In this document: positions 1 to 9,647 of the stretch, piece by piece
Layout of the letters: each line of letters starts with the position of its first letter
How positions within the stretch are numbered: position 1 is the first letter of the stretch
Assembly (NCBI GenBank): GCA_034096865.1
Contig: JAWQFJ010009520.1
Location: 1 to 27,500 of the forward strand
Origin: Theodoxus fluviatilis
Taxonomy: Eukaryota; Mollusca; Gastropoda; Cycloneritida; Neritidae
Length of the DNA stretch: 27,500 bases
Direction: 5' to 3'
Notes under the pieces: model-generated
What the model was told of the DNA's origin: nothing
The model's database searches: none
Seen by the model: the letters and a program-made list of their open reading frames with translations, nothing else
Program-made: the position numbers and the translations under genes

Positions 1-2
1 GC

Positions 3-485
3 TCCAAGAAAGGTAAGACCGTGGGTGCAGTGACTAGGGGGCTTGCTCAGCCTCCGTCGCCAGTTTTCTGTTCCGACTTTGTGCTTCCCGTGCAGTGGAC
101 AAGACTATGACCCCAAGGTGCCTTTTTCGTTGTTGACGGGGTCACCGTGCAAGGTTTGCGTGACACCGGCTCTCAGGTGTGTGTTGTGAAGCGATCCCTC
201 GTTTCACCGTCCAAGCTCACGGGCCGAGAGCTCCAAGTGTCCATGGCAGAAGCCACTCTGAAGCGACGCTACCCAGTGGCCGCTGTCCGAGTGGACTGCC
301 CTTTTTACTCGGGCGAAGTTGAGGCCGTAGTTATGGACTCACCCGTTGCAGATTTTATTGTAGGGAATCACGCCCGGCTGGGCGATTCCACTATCCTGCC
401 TGTTTATGCACTACCCATAGCCGTCTCTGTGGTCACGCGTGCTCAGGCTGCACTGAGAAGAGAAAACCCACCCCGTTGCATGTAG
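3..485 (+). pseudogene. Retropepsin-type aspartic protease of the Ty3 element (broken)
   Basis: The domain would cleave the Gag-Pol polyprotein. The active-site motif is visible as LRDTGSQV (about 156-179), and the second retropepsin signature follows as FIVGNH (about 354-371). The frame is open upstream of the first methionine at 147 back to an in-frame TGA at 108-110 and again before it, so the real domain is a piece of a longer polyprotein rather than a 112-residue protein. It ends at TAG 483-485. The integrase frame already runs in parallel from about 422, consistent with loss of one base between roughly 460 and 480. A programmed -1 shift is possible, but the A GAA AAC stretch is not a canonical slippery heptamer. 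Confidence 0.75.
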
Positions 486-3304
486 CTCCACCTGGGTTAG
501 GGGAAGTGACTCCTGCTCGACTGCGCGAGTTGCAGCTAGAAGACCCCTCCTTGCGGCGCTGTCGCGAGGCAGCAGAGACAAAGAGCGTATCGACCACCCG
601 GCGATCGGGCGAAGTCTCGTTTGTATGGAAGAAGGGGATTCTGTACCGCGAGTTCCGCGGCAAGGGCACGTTCTACTCGAAGGTCGTCGTCCCTAGCCAG
701 CTGAGGCAGGGTGTTCTCAGGTTGGCGCACGAACCACCTATGGGGGGTCACATGGGGGTGCAGAAGACACAGGACCGTGTGTGGACTCACTTTTTCTGGC
801 CTGGGATGTGCTCAGACACTCGGCGCTTCGTACTATCTTGCGACCAGTGCCAGCGAGTTTCCCCCAAGCCGAGGAAAGTACCGCTAGGGAAAATGCCCCT
901 CATTGACACGCCCTTCGAGCGTGTGGCAGTCGACCTAGTGGGACCAATCACCCCCGCATCTGAGTCCGGGAACCGCTACATTCTGGTGCTCGTGGATTAT
1001 GCCACTCGCTATCCCGAGGCCATCCCCTTGAAGACTATAGATGCTGTCACAGTCGCCGAGGCGATGTGGCAGGTGTGGTCGAGGGTGGGCATTCCATCTG
1101 AGATATTGACTGATCGGGGCACTCAATTTATGAGCGACATCATGAGGGAAGTGGAGAGGCTGTTGGCCATCAAGGGCCTCGCCACCACACCCTACCACGC
1201 TCAGGGAAACGGCCTAGTGGAGAGGTACAACGGTACCCTCAAGACGATGCTGCGAAAGCTAGCACAAGAGAAACCCCGGCAATGGGACAGGTACATCCCT
1301 GCCCTACTCTTTGCCTACCGGGAAGTCCCACAAGAGAGCCTTGGGTTTTCCCCCTTCGAGCTCCTGTACGGGAGAACTGTTCGCGGTCCTATGGCAGTGC
1401 TCCGCAGTCTGTGGACTGAGGAGGGGACCGACGAGCAGGTGCGAACCACATCAGAATACGTGGTAGACCTGCAAAACAGGATTGAGGAGACCTGCCAGCT
1501 GGCGCGCCAGAAGCTGGCAGCCGCTTCTCAGAGGCACGCCGAGGTGTTCAATCGCAAGACGGTTGGGCGCAAATTCCACCCTGGCGACAAAGTCCTCTTG
1601 CTGCTGCCTCAGCAGCACAACAAACTTCAGATGTGCTGGCAGGGCCCCTTTGAGGTCCTGGAGAGGAAGGGTGTAGCGGATTATCGTATCAGGATGTACG
1701 GACGGGAGCGGCTCTACCATGCCAACCTCCTCAAGCCGTATAGGGTCCGACAAGGTACGGGAGAGTCTGACAGCTCGACCCCCGTGATCGCTGTCGCGGT
1801 AGTCGAGGAGACCGAGGCGATGGCTCCACCCGACCGAGAGTTACCCCTACCGTGCTTGACTGGCGAGGAGACTGCTCGTGACGTCGTGCTGGCACCAACG
1901 TTATCCGACAGTCAGAGGTGTCAAGTGTTGGCCATAGCTGAGAGGTATGAGGCTGTACTAACTGACCTCCCTCTCAGGACCAACCTTGCCACCTTTGACA
2001 TGACGGTCGAGTCGGCGCGACCTGTCCGAGTCAGGCAGTACCCTCTGCCTTACGCCAAGATGGAGGCAGTGAAGGACGAGGTGAAGGCCATGCTAAAGCT
2101 GGGTGTGATCGAACCAGCGGCCTCACCTTACAACGCCCCGGTGGTCCTCGTCCGGAAGAAGGACGATCGTTTCCGATTCTGCGTCGATTACCGGTCTCTG
2201 AATGACGTGACCGTCTTCGATGCTGAGCCACTGCCGGACGTGGACCACCTTTTCGCCAAGCTGCAAGGGGCAAAGTTCTTCACAAAAATCGACTTAGCCA
2301 AAGGCTACTGGCAGATCCCTGTCCGGGAGGAGGTCCGTCCCATGACCGCTTTCACGACCCCAGCGGGCCAGTTCCAGTTCCGAGTCATGCCTTTCGGGCT
2401 GAAGAACGCTGTTGCGGTCTTCTCCCGCATGATGCGGGATTTGCTGGAGCCGCTGGGGAGGAGCGACGTGTTTAACTTCATGGACGACATCCTCATCGCG
2501 ACGGGGACCTGGCCGGAGCACCTGGAAGCTTTGGAGGCTGTCTTACAGCGCCTCAGGCAGGTGAACCTCTCAGCCCGGCCCACGAAGTGCTGCGTAGGGT
2601 TCGGGGAGCTGAGCTTCCTGGGTCATGTGGTACGGGAGGGGGAGGTCCTGCCTGAGATGGACAAGATTCGGAGAGTGGAGGAGGCGCCGGTGCCCAAGAC
2701 CAAGAAGCAAGTCCGAGCCTTCTTGGGACTCGCCGGATATTACAGGAAGTTTATACCCAACTTCTCGGCCATCGCCCTCCCCCTCTCCAATCTCACCAAG
2801 AAGAACGCGCCGAATGCCGTAGCGTGGACGGCGGAGTGCGAGACAGCGTTCAGGGCGCTGAAGACCCGGCTCACTGCGAGGCCAGTCTTGCAGCTACCCG
2901 ACCTGTCTCGGCCGTTCACGCTGCGGACGGACGCGTCAGACCAGGGGCTAGGTGCTGTACTCCTGCAGGAGAAGGGTGGCGTGCCCCACCCCGTGGCTTA
3001 TGCTAGCCGCAAGTTGTCGGGGGCCGAGAGTCGGTACTCCACCATCGAGAGGGAGTGCCTGGCTGTAGTGTGGGCCGCTCAACGTTTCCAACCCTACCTG
3101 TAATGACGCACTTTCATTCTGGAAACTGACCACCAGCCACTGCGATACCTGCAGACGGCCAAAGTGGCCAACAGCAGGCTCATGCGGTGGAGCCTGCTAC
3201 TGCAAATGTACAGTTTTTCCGTGCGTGTGATTCCGGGACGCCAGAATGTGGGTGCCGACTACCTCAGTCGGGCCTGCGTCTCTGAAGAACCTGTAAAGGT
3301 ATAG
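476..3304 (+). pseudogene. pol: Pol polyprotein: integrase, then reverse transcriptase, then RNase H (interrupted)
   Basis: An 875-codon open frame from 476 to 3103 (numbered from the ATG) resumes in the same frame from 3107 to a TAG at 3302-3304. Integrase comes first: a zinc-binding HHCC module (H85, H92, C122, C125), a DD35E core (D153, D213, E249) and a GPY/F module near residue 390, with a HANLLKPY tail. RT follows in the same frame: VDYRSLN near 571, D606 in KIDLAKGYWQI, and FMDD with D670/D671. RNase H has D819 and E860, then two adjacent stops (TAA 3101, TGA 3104). The remaining RNase H aspartates are downstream at 3128 (ETDHQPL) and 3257 (GADYLSR). No chromodomain is seen. The frame runs uninterrupted across the integrase-RT junction, so the order is not a recombination artefact of this copy. 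Confidence 0.9.
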
Positions 3305-4497
3305 ACGAAGTCTAGACTTGAGTTGGGAGGCCTTGTCGCATGCTATTTGACAAGATAAGATTTTTGGGAGGGAGTTAGAATAGGTCTAGATCTAAACCTC
3401 GTTGCTGTGGGGCTATTAGTGTGGAGGGCGGGGGTTTGACCCGCACTGACGCGGGTGAGCGTCATCACGTGATCCACCAGGATTGTTTTCTATGGGTGAT
3501 TAAGAGATGGGGGCAAGGGATGCGTGCTGGTTTCCCGCTGAGAGGGAGCTGTAGTCATTCTTTTATCGCCTGCTGAGGTGATCAGACGTGGCCTGATGAG
3601 GCCTTTTTCGTCTTCCCTTTTCTCCCCCCTTTTCCCCTTATTTTCTCGTTCCTTCATCTGATGTCCGAGAGGCGGACTGTACGGAGCGACGTGGGTCGTG
3701 GGGGAGTCTACGTGACACGAGAAGTGGTGGAAAGGTCTACGTGACACAAGTCGTGGTGGAGTCTTCGTGACACAAGTCGTGGTGGAGTCTTCGTGACACA
3801 AGTCGTGGTGGAGTCTTCGTGACACAAGTCGTGGTGGAGTCTTCGTGACACAAGTCGTGGTGGAGTCTTCGTGACACAAGTCGTGGTGGAGTCTTCGTGA
3901 CACAAGTTGTGGTGTATGTGTGTCGTGCTTTCTTGAGGAGTCTCGTGAGACTGGACGTTGAGGGAGACTGACAGTGATCAAGTTCTGGTAAGGTGAATGC
4001 ACCTCTCCCTTTCTCGTCTTTGGGTCGCCCTTTTCTAATTGTCGAATGGTCCGACAGTCGAGCAGAGTTTGGACATTGTTTTCATTCATCCTTGTGACTC
4101 TCGCCCGGGCCAGGCGAGCGCGCCGAGAGTCGGGACGTTATCTTGTTGACTGTCTCCTCGCCTGTGCGAGGTGGATAGGGGCCCTTTGTGTTTAGCAGAT
4201 AACTAGTTTGGTGGGTGTGTGGGTTTTGTGTTTTGCGGGTGTGTGGGCAATTTTGCCCATTCTTCTCGTCGCAAATTACTGAGGGGGTTTTTGGGGAGGG
4301 CTGGGATTTTTATCTCTCTTGTTGCTTGTGATTAAATTTTCATTTCTTTTTAACAGTTACTTCTACTTCAGTGTCTTTTATTCCACTCGTTGTTGTTCAT
4401 TTGTTTGTTTTGTCCCTAGGAAGTGGTAATCAGGTTTTGTTGAAAACCTTACTTAGGGAGTTAGTGTATTTATACACTGACATCCCATAATAACATC
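3305..4497 (+). other. Probable 3' UTR and 3' LTR of the Ty3 element
   Basis: No gene is present. A purine tract GGGAGGGAG at 3366-3374, about 60 bp after the pol stop, is a candidate polypurine tract, so an LTR could begin near 3375. ATTAAA at 4331-4336 could serve as a polyadenylation signal. The 10-mer AGGGAGTTAG occurs at 3369-3378 and again at 4455-4464, which may mark the two edges. No TG...CA ends can be fixed because the 5' LTR copy is outside the window. Short hairpin-capable sequences occur near 3439-3456 and 4096-4130. Confidence 0.5.
3695..3910 (+). repeat. 26-bp minisatellite inside the putative LTR
   Basis: Six identical 26-bp units start at 3750, 3776, 3802, 3828, 3854 and 3880. 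The unit begins GTCGTGGTGG and ends GTGACACAA. Two diverged units precede them (3695-3720 and 3721-3749) and a decayed partial unit follows at 3906. The minus-strand open frame across this region is a by-product of the repeat. Confidence 0.95.
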
Positions 4498-5026
4498 AAG
4501 AACACGCGACACAGGTTATTTTGGTGTCATTCTACACGGTCCAACCCCGGCTTTTATCTTCCCAAGGAAGATTAACCATTCACACAGCCTGTAGCGGGGA
4601 GCAGTAGGGAAATGCGACTCTAGGTAAAAATCGTGTGACACAGAACTAACCTGAAGGAGGGGGGAAAAGATATTTCTATCTCTTCCGGTTCATTGTACTC
4701 ATGGTTATTTTGGAAAATGTTGCAGTCTTTGAACTTATTTGTCAAAAGTCCAAATAATCAGGCGCGCAGGTCGTGAAACTCTCTCTGCCAAGCTGCACTG
4801 TTGGATGTCAATGATCTTCTTGCAAGTTCCCACATCCTGCTCGCTGTTGTTGCCGAGATAATGAAGAGAGCGATGGCCCTATGCCATACTTGTGGTGGTC
4901 GAAATGCTGACAGTCATAACTGTTGTTGCTCACAATATTTTCTCTATCAATGGCTAAAACATCCACCTTGGAAAGAATCAATTAGAAATGTTTCCACGTT
5001 GTAGTTTAATCAATGCTATTGGGAAA
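4498..5026. other. Unassigned non-coding DNA
   Basis: I see no gene, RNA or recognisable repeat here. A 67-codon open frame at 4801-5004 resembles no family I recognise. The segment lies between the Ty3 element and the Tc1 element. Confidence 0.5.
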
Positions 5027-5042
5027 GGGGGGGGGGGGGGGG
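5027..5042 (+). repeat. Poly-G run (16 bases)
   Basis: An uninterrupted run of 16 G immediately upstream of the Tc1 element insertion site. The length may be unreliable in the assembly. Confidence 0.9.
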
Positions 5043-5049
5043 TTATGTA

Positions 5050-5073
5050 CACTGGTCCGCAAAAGTTAAGGGC
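5050..5073 (+). repeat. Left terminal inverted repeat of the Tc1 element
   Basis: It matches the reverse complement of 6646-6669 with two differences and lies directly after a TA dinucleotide. Confidence 0.93.
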
Positions 5074-5413
5074 CGGCCCCTGTTATCAGTAGCTTTACAA
5101 ATATTTATTTTACACTGAGACAACGACGCTGAAAATGACGCAAGGTGGGCTACGCTGCAACTTTATTTATTGCTGCTAGTGTTCAAACCTGTTATGCAGG
5201 CATTGCAGTTGAGCAAAGGTGTTGTCAGCGGAGCCAAAAACGTTGCAAATTCACAAGCATTTTACACAGTTTAGTCGAGTTTCGCTGAAGAAGCAATGTC
5301 GCTGCAGGTTTCTGGCATATTGCACGCGCAAGCCATGTCCCTAGTGACCACTGTTCAGCAAAAGTTACAAACCAACGGGTATTTAAGGGCCGCAACCAGA
5401 GCTCTTAATAATC

Positions 5414-6442
5414 ATGCCTCCAAGACAGAGACTGTCAACACTTTATCGTGGACGAGCGCTGGGGTGGCTTCAGGATGGAAGTCCCGGCCGAGAAGTCGCC
5501 AGACGGCTTGGAGTGAACCACTCTGTCATCCAACGCCTGCACGAACGCTTCCAGGCCACCGGAAGTGCTGATGAACGGCCCCGCTCCGGACGCCCACGAG
5601 CAACGAGCCGGCGCGAAGACCGTTATCTTCAACTTTTGGCGCTGCGTGACCGAACAATCACTGCCAGGACCCTGAGAGTCACCCTGAGGACGGCCACCAA
5701 CGTTACCATCTCCCAGGACACCGTCGAGCGACGCCTGCACGAGGTGGACCTCCACTCAAGGGTCCCTGCCATCCGAACACCGCTGACACCACAACATCGC
5801 CGAGCTCGGATGGCGTTCTGCCGCAACCACCAGCGCTGGAACAGGCAGCAGTGGGGCACAGTCCTGTTTACCGATGAATCTCGGTTTACCTTGTCGAACA
5901 GTGATGCTCGGAGGCGCGTGTGGCGATGTGTAGGCGAGCGATTCATCGATGCTTGCGTTTAAGAGCACAAACGTTATGGAGGGGGATCTGTGATGGTGTG
6001 GGGAGGCTTTCATCTCCATGGGAGGCCTCCTCTGTACCTCATCCGAGGCAACCTGACCGGCATCAGGTACAGAGATGAGATTGTCAGGCCTATCATCGTT
6101 CCCACTCTGCGGGCCATGGGACGTGGCTCCTGTCTTCAGGACGACAACGCCACCCCTCATCGTGCTGTGGTGGTGAGGGACTTTCTGCAACTTCAGCAGG
6201 TTGTCCGCATGGACTGGCCTGCACGATCCCCAGACCTGGCTCCCATTGAAAACTTGTGGGACATTCTGGGACGCCGCGTAGTGGACAATCACCCCCATCC
6301 CGCAGATGCTGCTCAGCTCTTCCAGTTCCTGCAGCAGGAGTGGCTCGCCATCCCACAACATATGCTGCAGAACCTTGTCCGCTCGATGAGGCAACGGGTG
6401 ATGGATTGTTTGGCAGCAAATGGTGGCCACACCCGTTATTGA
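5414..6442 (+). pseudogene. Tc1-like transposase with one in-frame stop
   Basis: The product would be a cut-and-paste DDE transposase of about 342 residues, normal length for Tc1. The N-terminus has a bipartite helix-turn-helix DNA-binding region (about residues 10-110) joined by a GRPRATS linker. The catalytic triad is intact and spaced DD34E: D154 in FTDESRF, D244 in LQDDNATPH and E279 in PDLAPIENLWD. The glycine-rich segment YGGGSVMVWGG is present. A single TAA at 5960-5962 (codon 183) interrupts the frame, which continues unchanged to the natural stop at 6440-6442. The start was chosen at 5414 because homology begins there (MPPRQRLS). The methionine at 5296 lies in a different frame. Confidence 0.93.
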
Positions 6443-6645
6443 ACATAGACAAACTGACTGAACTTTCCTTGCAATTTTCTGAAAAGGGGGTGGGGTGCTT
6501 CTGACGGATGCCAAGCTAATGAGTTTTGACTTGTCAATGAATTTTTGGCATAAATCAATTGCTTAAATGTTGAATTAAATCATTCTTTGAATTGCAGATA
6601 TATATTTTTTTATTTGTTTCCTTTTGAGTGAGAAATGTTTATGTA

Positions 6646-6669
6646 GCCCTTAGCTTTTGCGGATCAGTG
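6646..6669 (-). repeat. Right terminal inverted repeat of the Tc1 element
   Basis: Inverted partner of 5050-5073, followed directly by TA at 6670-6671. Confidence 0.93.
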
Positions 6670-6671
6670 TA

Positions 6672-6944
6672 GATCAGCACAGTGATGAAACAATAGATAA
6701 GTGTGTGCGACTGAAAACACCGGCAGATAAAATGATGTATATATAAATGTGGATGTGTGGAGAAATAAGTCAATAGCGAAACACAAAGATGGAAGAGAGA
6801 AAGTCTCAAATATATATAATGGATTCATCCAAAAATAGACAGAAAAATCAACAATATCTATGTGCCACGGGAAAAAAAATCGACGGAAAAGCATACGGAC
6901 AGTGAGAAACACAGATAAACAGTTACAGATAAACATACATACAC
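6672..6944. other. AT-rich spacer
   Basis: No gene or known repeat recognised. It leads into the CA-rich simple-sequence block. Confidence 0.5.
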
Positions 6945-7430
6945 GCGCGCGCTCGCTTGCTCACACAGCCAAACATGCACCATCACAGATACGGACACGC
7001 ATACATAGACGTACAAATACGTACATACACATCACACAGTTGCGCAGACGGACAGACACACTGACACAGCAATCTAGTCAGTCAGCAAGCCAGTCCGACC
7101 CACACCCACGCCTATTCACACACGCACACACGCTCACACGCACACTCGCACATGCGCACGCGAACTTGCACACCACACGCACGTTCATGCACACGCGTAC
7201 ACACACACGCATGAACTCACGCACGCGCGTGAGCGCGTGAGCGGAGGCAGGCAAGCTGGCAGACGGACAAGATGGCAGACAACCAGACATATATAAACAG
7301 ATTCATACAGACAGGCGGGCAGACAAGCTGGCAGGCAGACAGATTCGAACACTCAAACAGATAGAAAGGTCCGACAGACAAGCAGGTAAGGCATACGAGA
7401 AGGCAGGCAGAAAGATAGAGACAGAGGGCT
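6945..7430 (+). repeat. Degenerate CA-rich then CAGA/GGCA-rich simple sequence
   Basis: 6945-7260 is imperfect (CA)n with GC interruptions. 7250-7430 is an imperfect tetranucleotide of the CAGA/CAGG type. Long open frames in several frames are repeat artefacts. Confidence 0.85.
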
Positions 7431-7451
7431 GACGTAGTGTCTTCTAAACAC

Positions 7452-8049
7452 CGGCCTCGTCACCACCACCACCAACCACCACCCCCACCAACCACCACCG
7501 CCGCCGTCACCACCACCACCACCACCACCACCACCACCACCACCAACCACCACCGCCGCCCCCACCCCCACCACCACCAAAACTCCCCCCCCCCCCCCCC
7601 CCCACCACCACCACCACATCCCAACACCCCCAAAACACACACCACCCACACACCACCACCACCACCACCACCACAACAACACCCCCACCCCCCACACCAC
7701 CACCGCCGTCACCCCCCCACCACCCACGACCACCACTACCACCAACCACACCACCGCCAGACACCGCACCACCACCCAACAACAACACCACCATACCACA
7801 CACTACCACCACCACCCACCCACCACAACAACAACACCACCACCACCACCGCCGCCGTCACCACAACCACCACCACCACCACCACTACCACCACCACCAC
7901 CACCACCACCACCACCAACCACCACCACAACAACAAACACCACCACCACCACCACCACCACCAACCACCACCACCACCACATCCACCACCACCACACCAC
8001 CACCACGACAACAACAACAACACCGCCACCACCACCACCACCACCATTA
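7452..8049 (+). repeat. About 600 bp (CAC)n trinucleotide array
   Basis: Nearly pure CAC/ACC repeats with CCG and CAA variants and a run of 19 C at 7585-7603. All six frames are largely open and give poly-His, poly-Thr, poly-Pro, Gly, Val or Trp, so no coding claim is made. Confidence 0.95.
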
Positions 8050-8378
8050 CCTACTCTCTCCCACCCTAAACGACGCGCGTATATATCAAGAAATTCCAAG
8101 CATCTACACATTCAAATATCTGTGACGAGAGGCTAAAGTGCGAGAAAAAGTTTCAAGAAAACGCTGAGTAATTAACACCCTAAGTCACGGACACATTTTC
8201 ATAATATTTACATCACTGTGAAACATTTAAGATTTCTTCATGAACATACTGTTTTTTTCTTCTGGAATATGAATGAGTGAATAATTAGTATTGTGGTTGC
8301 AGTATCTCATATTTTCATTTTTCGTAAGTCAGCCTTCTTTTCTCATGCACGGCCACATATATACAAGAAACACATACA

Positions 8379-8383
<5 letters not shown>
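8050..8383. other. Unassigned DNA between two microsatellites
   Basis: AT-rich unique-looking sequence in which I see no gene, RNA or mobile-element motif. Confidence 0.5.
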
Positions 8384-8459
<76 letters not shown>

Positions 8460-8476
8460 TTGCACGCACACACGCA

Positions 8477-8517
<41 letters not shown>
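8384..8517 (+). repeat. Compound (TC)28-(CA)n microsatellite
   Basis: A pure (TC)28 tract at 8384-8439 passes directly into (CA)n at 8439-8458, with a second (CA)n tract at about 8478-8517. Confidence 0.95.
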
Positions 8518-8522
<5 letters not shown>

Positions 8523-8643
8523 CGCACTCTCGCATGCACGCACAAACAACAAACATACATGCACGCACGTACGCACGCATGCACACATCTAGAAAGAAAA
8601 AGAAGATCGGGCGCGCGTTCAATATAGGCAAAGATTATAGGTT

Positions 8644-8902
8644 ACACAAAGATAGTTCATTAGCTCATTGTTGTGAGGATCGAGGCACGTTGCGGTGTAA
8701 TGTGTAATAAAATGATTTGCTGCAATAATGGGGGTGTTTTGGCTTTGTTTTTTGTAGCAGGCGTTGTGAAATCGAAATATTTGGTTCATCGAAATGGATG
8801 GTTCTGCGCATGTGCGTGAGCCTATAGTCCGTTTAAACAATGCATCTGTCAGTGGAGACGCTACTGACTTCGCACACAAAGATAGTTCATTAGCTCACTG
8901 TT
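8644..8902 (+). repeat. Pair of 29-bp direct repeats
   Basis: 8644-8672 and 8874-8902 match at 28 of 29 positions (both contain AAAGATAGTTCATTAGCTCA) and are 230 bp apart. They may border an insertion or be the remnant of a local duplication. Confidence 0.85.
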
Positions 8903-9030
8903 TACTTATCTTCTGTGGGTTTTGTGGAGAAAGTATACGTTAAAACAGTCTAATATGACTATTTTCGATTAGTTTTTAATCTAATTAATATTTTTGCATG
9001 CTTTAACGCGGCCGGATCTTTGGCACAACT

Positions 9031-9647
9031 CCCCGGGCAGACCTTTTCTCCGGCGCCTCATCAACTTAACCATCGGCATACGTCACCCACGCCAATTCAT
9101 ATGCATCACTCGATCGGCTAGGGCGGACCTTTTGACTTGGCTGTCCTTCCTTGGGAACTTCAATGGCAAGTCCATGCTTTTGCCCCAACGGTGGTTGACC
9201 TCTCCTGTGTTACACCTGTACACGGACGCTTCCTCTTGGGGCTATGGAGCGATATTCGGCCGGTGCTGGCTTTTCGGGGCGTGGACGGACGAGTGGAAAC
9301 TCCACAACATCACGTTCCTGGAACTTTACCCCATCCTGCTTGCTCTCCAAACTTGGAAACCAGTTCTCAACAACTCTTGCATTCGACTGCATACCGATAA
9401 CCTGGCTTTGGTACATATCATCAACAAACAATCATCCAAGGACGCGTTGATCATGTCTCTCATTCGCCCCTTGGTCCTGGTGTGCTTAGAGTATAACATT
9501 CTTTTTCAGGCGCAGCATGTTCCCGGCAAGGACAACGTTTTGGCGGATCTTCTTTCCCGCCATCAACTGGCGGCCTTCAAACGCGCCGCTCCGGACGCCA
9601 ATCCTGTCCCGGAACCCACACCTCCCCTCCCACCCTTGACGCCTTGA
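9031..9647 (+). pseudogene. RNase H domain of the YR retrotransposon, RT part lost
   Basis: The domain degrades RNA in the RNA-DNA hybrid during reverse transcription. The open frame runs to TGA 9645-9647. The linker SPGRPFLRRLINLT and SARADLLTWLSFL are typical of the RT-RNase H junction in this group. All four acidic residues are present: D in YTDASSWGYGA (9225), E in FLELYP (9321), D in HTDN (9396) and D in NVLADLLSR (9546). The tail is proline-rich. Upstream of about 9031 there is no RT, and the frame runs into the 36-bp sequence shared with the palindrome at 24 kb, so the apparent start at 8994 is not a genuine one. Confidence 0.85.

Larger units (their letters stand above)
1..4497 (+). 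mobile_element. GMR1-like Ty3/gypsy LTR retrotransposon, 5' part outside window
   Basis: The domain order read along the plus strand is protease, integrase, reverse transcriptase, RNase H, followed by about 1.2 kb of non-coding DNA that should hold the 3' LTR. Integrase before RT is the Ty1/copia order, but the RT and integrase motifs are Ty3-type (VDYRSLN, FMDD, GPF plus a HANLLKPY-like tail). This combination defines the GMR1 group of Ty3 elements. Gag, primer-binding site and 5' LTR lie outside the window, so the right boundary near 4497 is only a guess. The copy carries at least three breaks: a TGA at 108, a frame change near 465-485 and tandem stops at 3101-3106. Confidence 0.85.
5050..6669 (+). 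mobile_element. Tc1-type DNA transposon, full length, 1620 bp
   Basis: The left end (5050-5073, starting CACTGGTCCGCAAAAG) and the right end (6646-6669, reverse complement starting CACTGATCCGCAAAAG) are inverted repeats matching at 22 of 24 positions. TA dinucleotides flank both ends (5048-5049 and 6670-6671), as expected for Tc1/mariner insertion at TA. The element encloses one transposase gene in the same orientation. Confidence 0.93.

Noticed and set aside
460..485. Programmed -1 frameshift between protease and integrase
   Set aside because: The heptamer is not canonical and the copy has other lesions, so a one-base deletion is the simpler explanation. Not excluded.
3750..3905. CRISPR-like regular repeats
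   Set aside because: The units are directly adjacent with no spacers, in a eukaryotic retrotransposon context.
3490..4089. 199-codon minus-strand open frame with a repeated LVSRRLHHD-like peptide
   Set aside because: It is the translation of the 26-bp minisatellite. No start context, domain or codon pattern supports a gene.
5296..5571. 91-codon frame overlapping the transposase start
   Set aside because: It lies in a different frame and has no similarity to a known protein. Transposase homology begins at 5414.
5756..6514. 252-codon minus-strand open frame
   Set aside because: Shadow of the Tc1 transposase. The plus strand has the full set of family motifs.
7437..8069. 210-codon His/Thr/Pro-rich open frame and several Gly/Val/Trp frames opposite
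   Set aside because: All frames of a (CAC)n array are open, so they carry no coding evidence.
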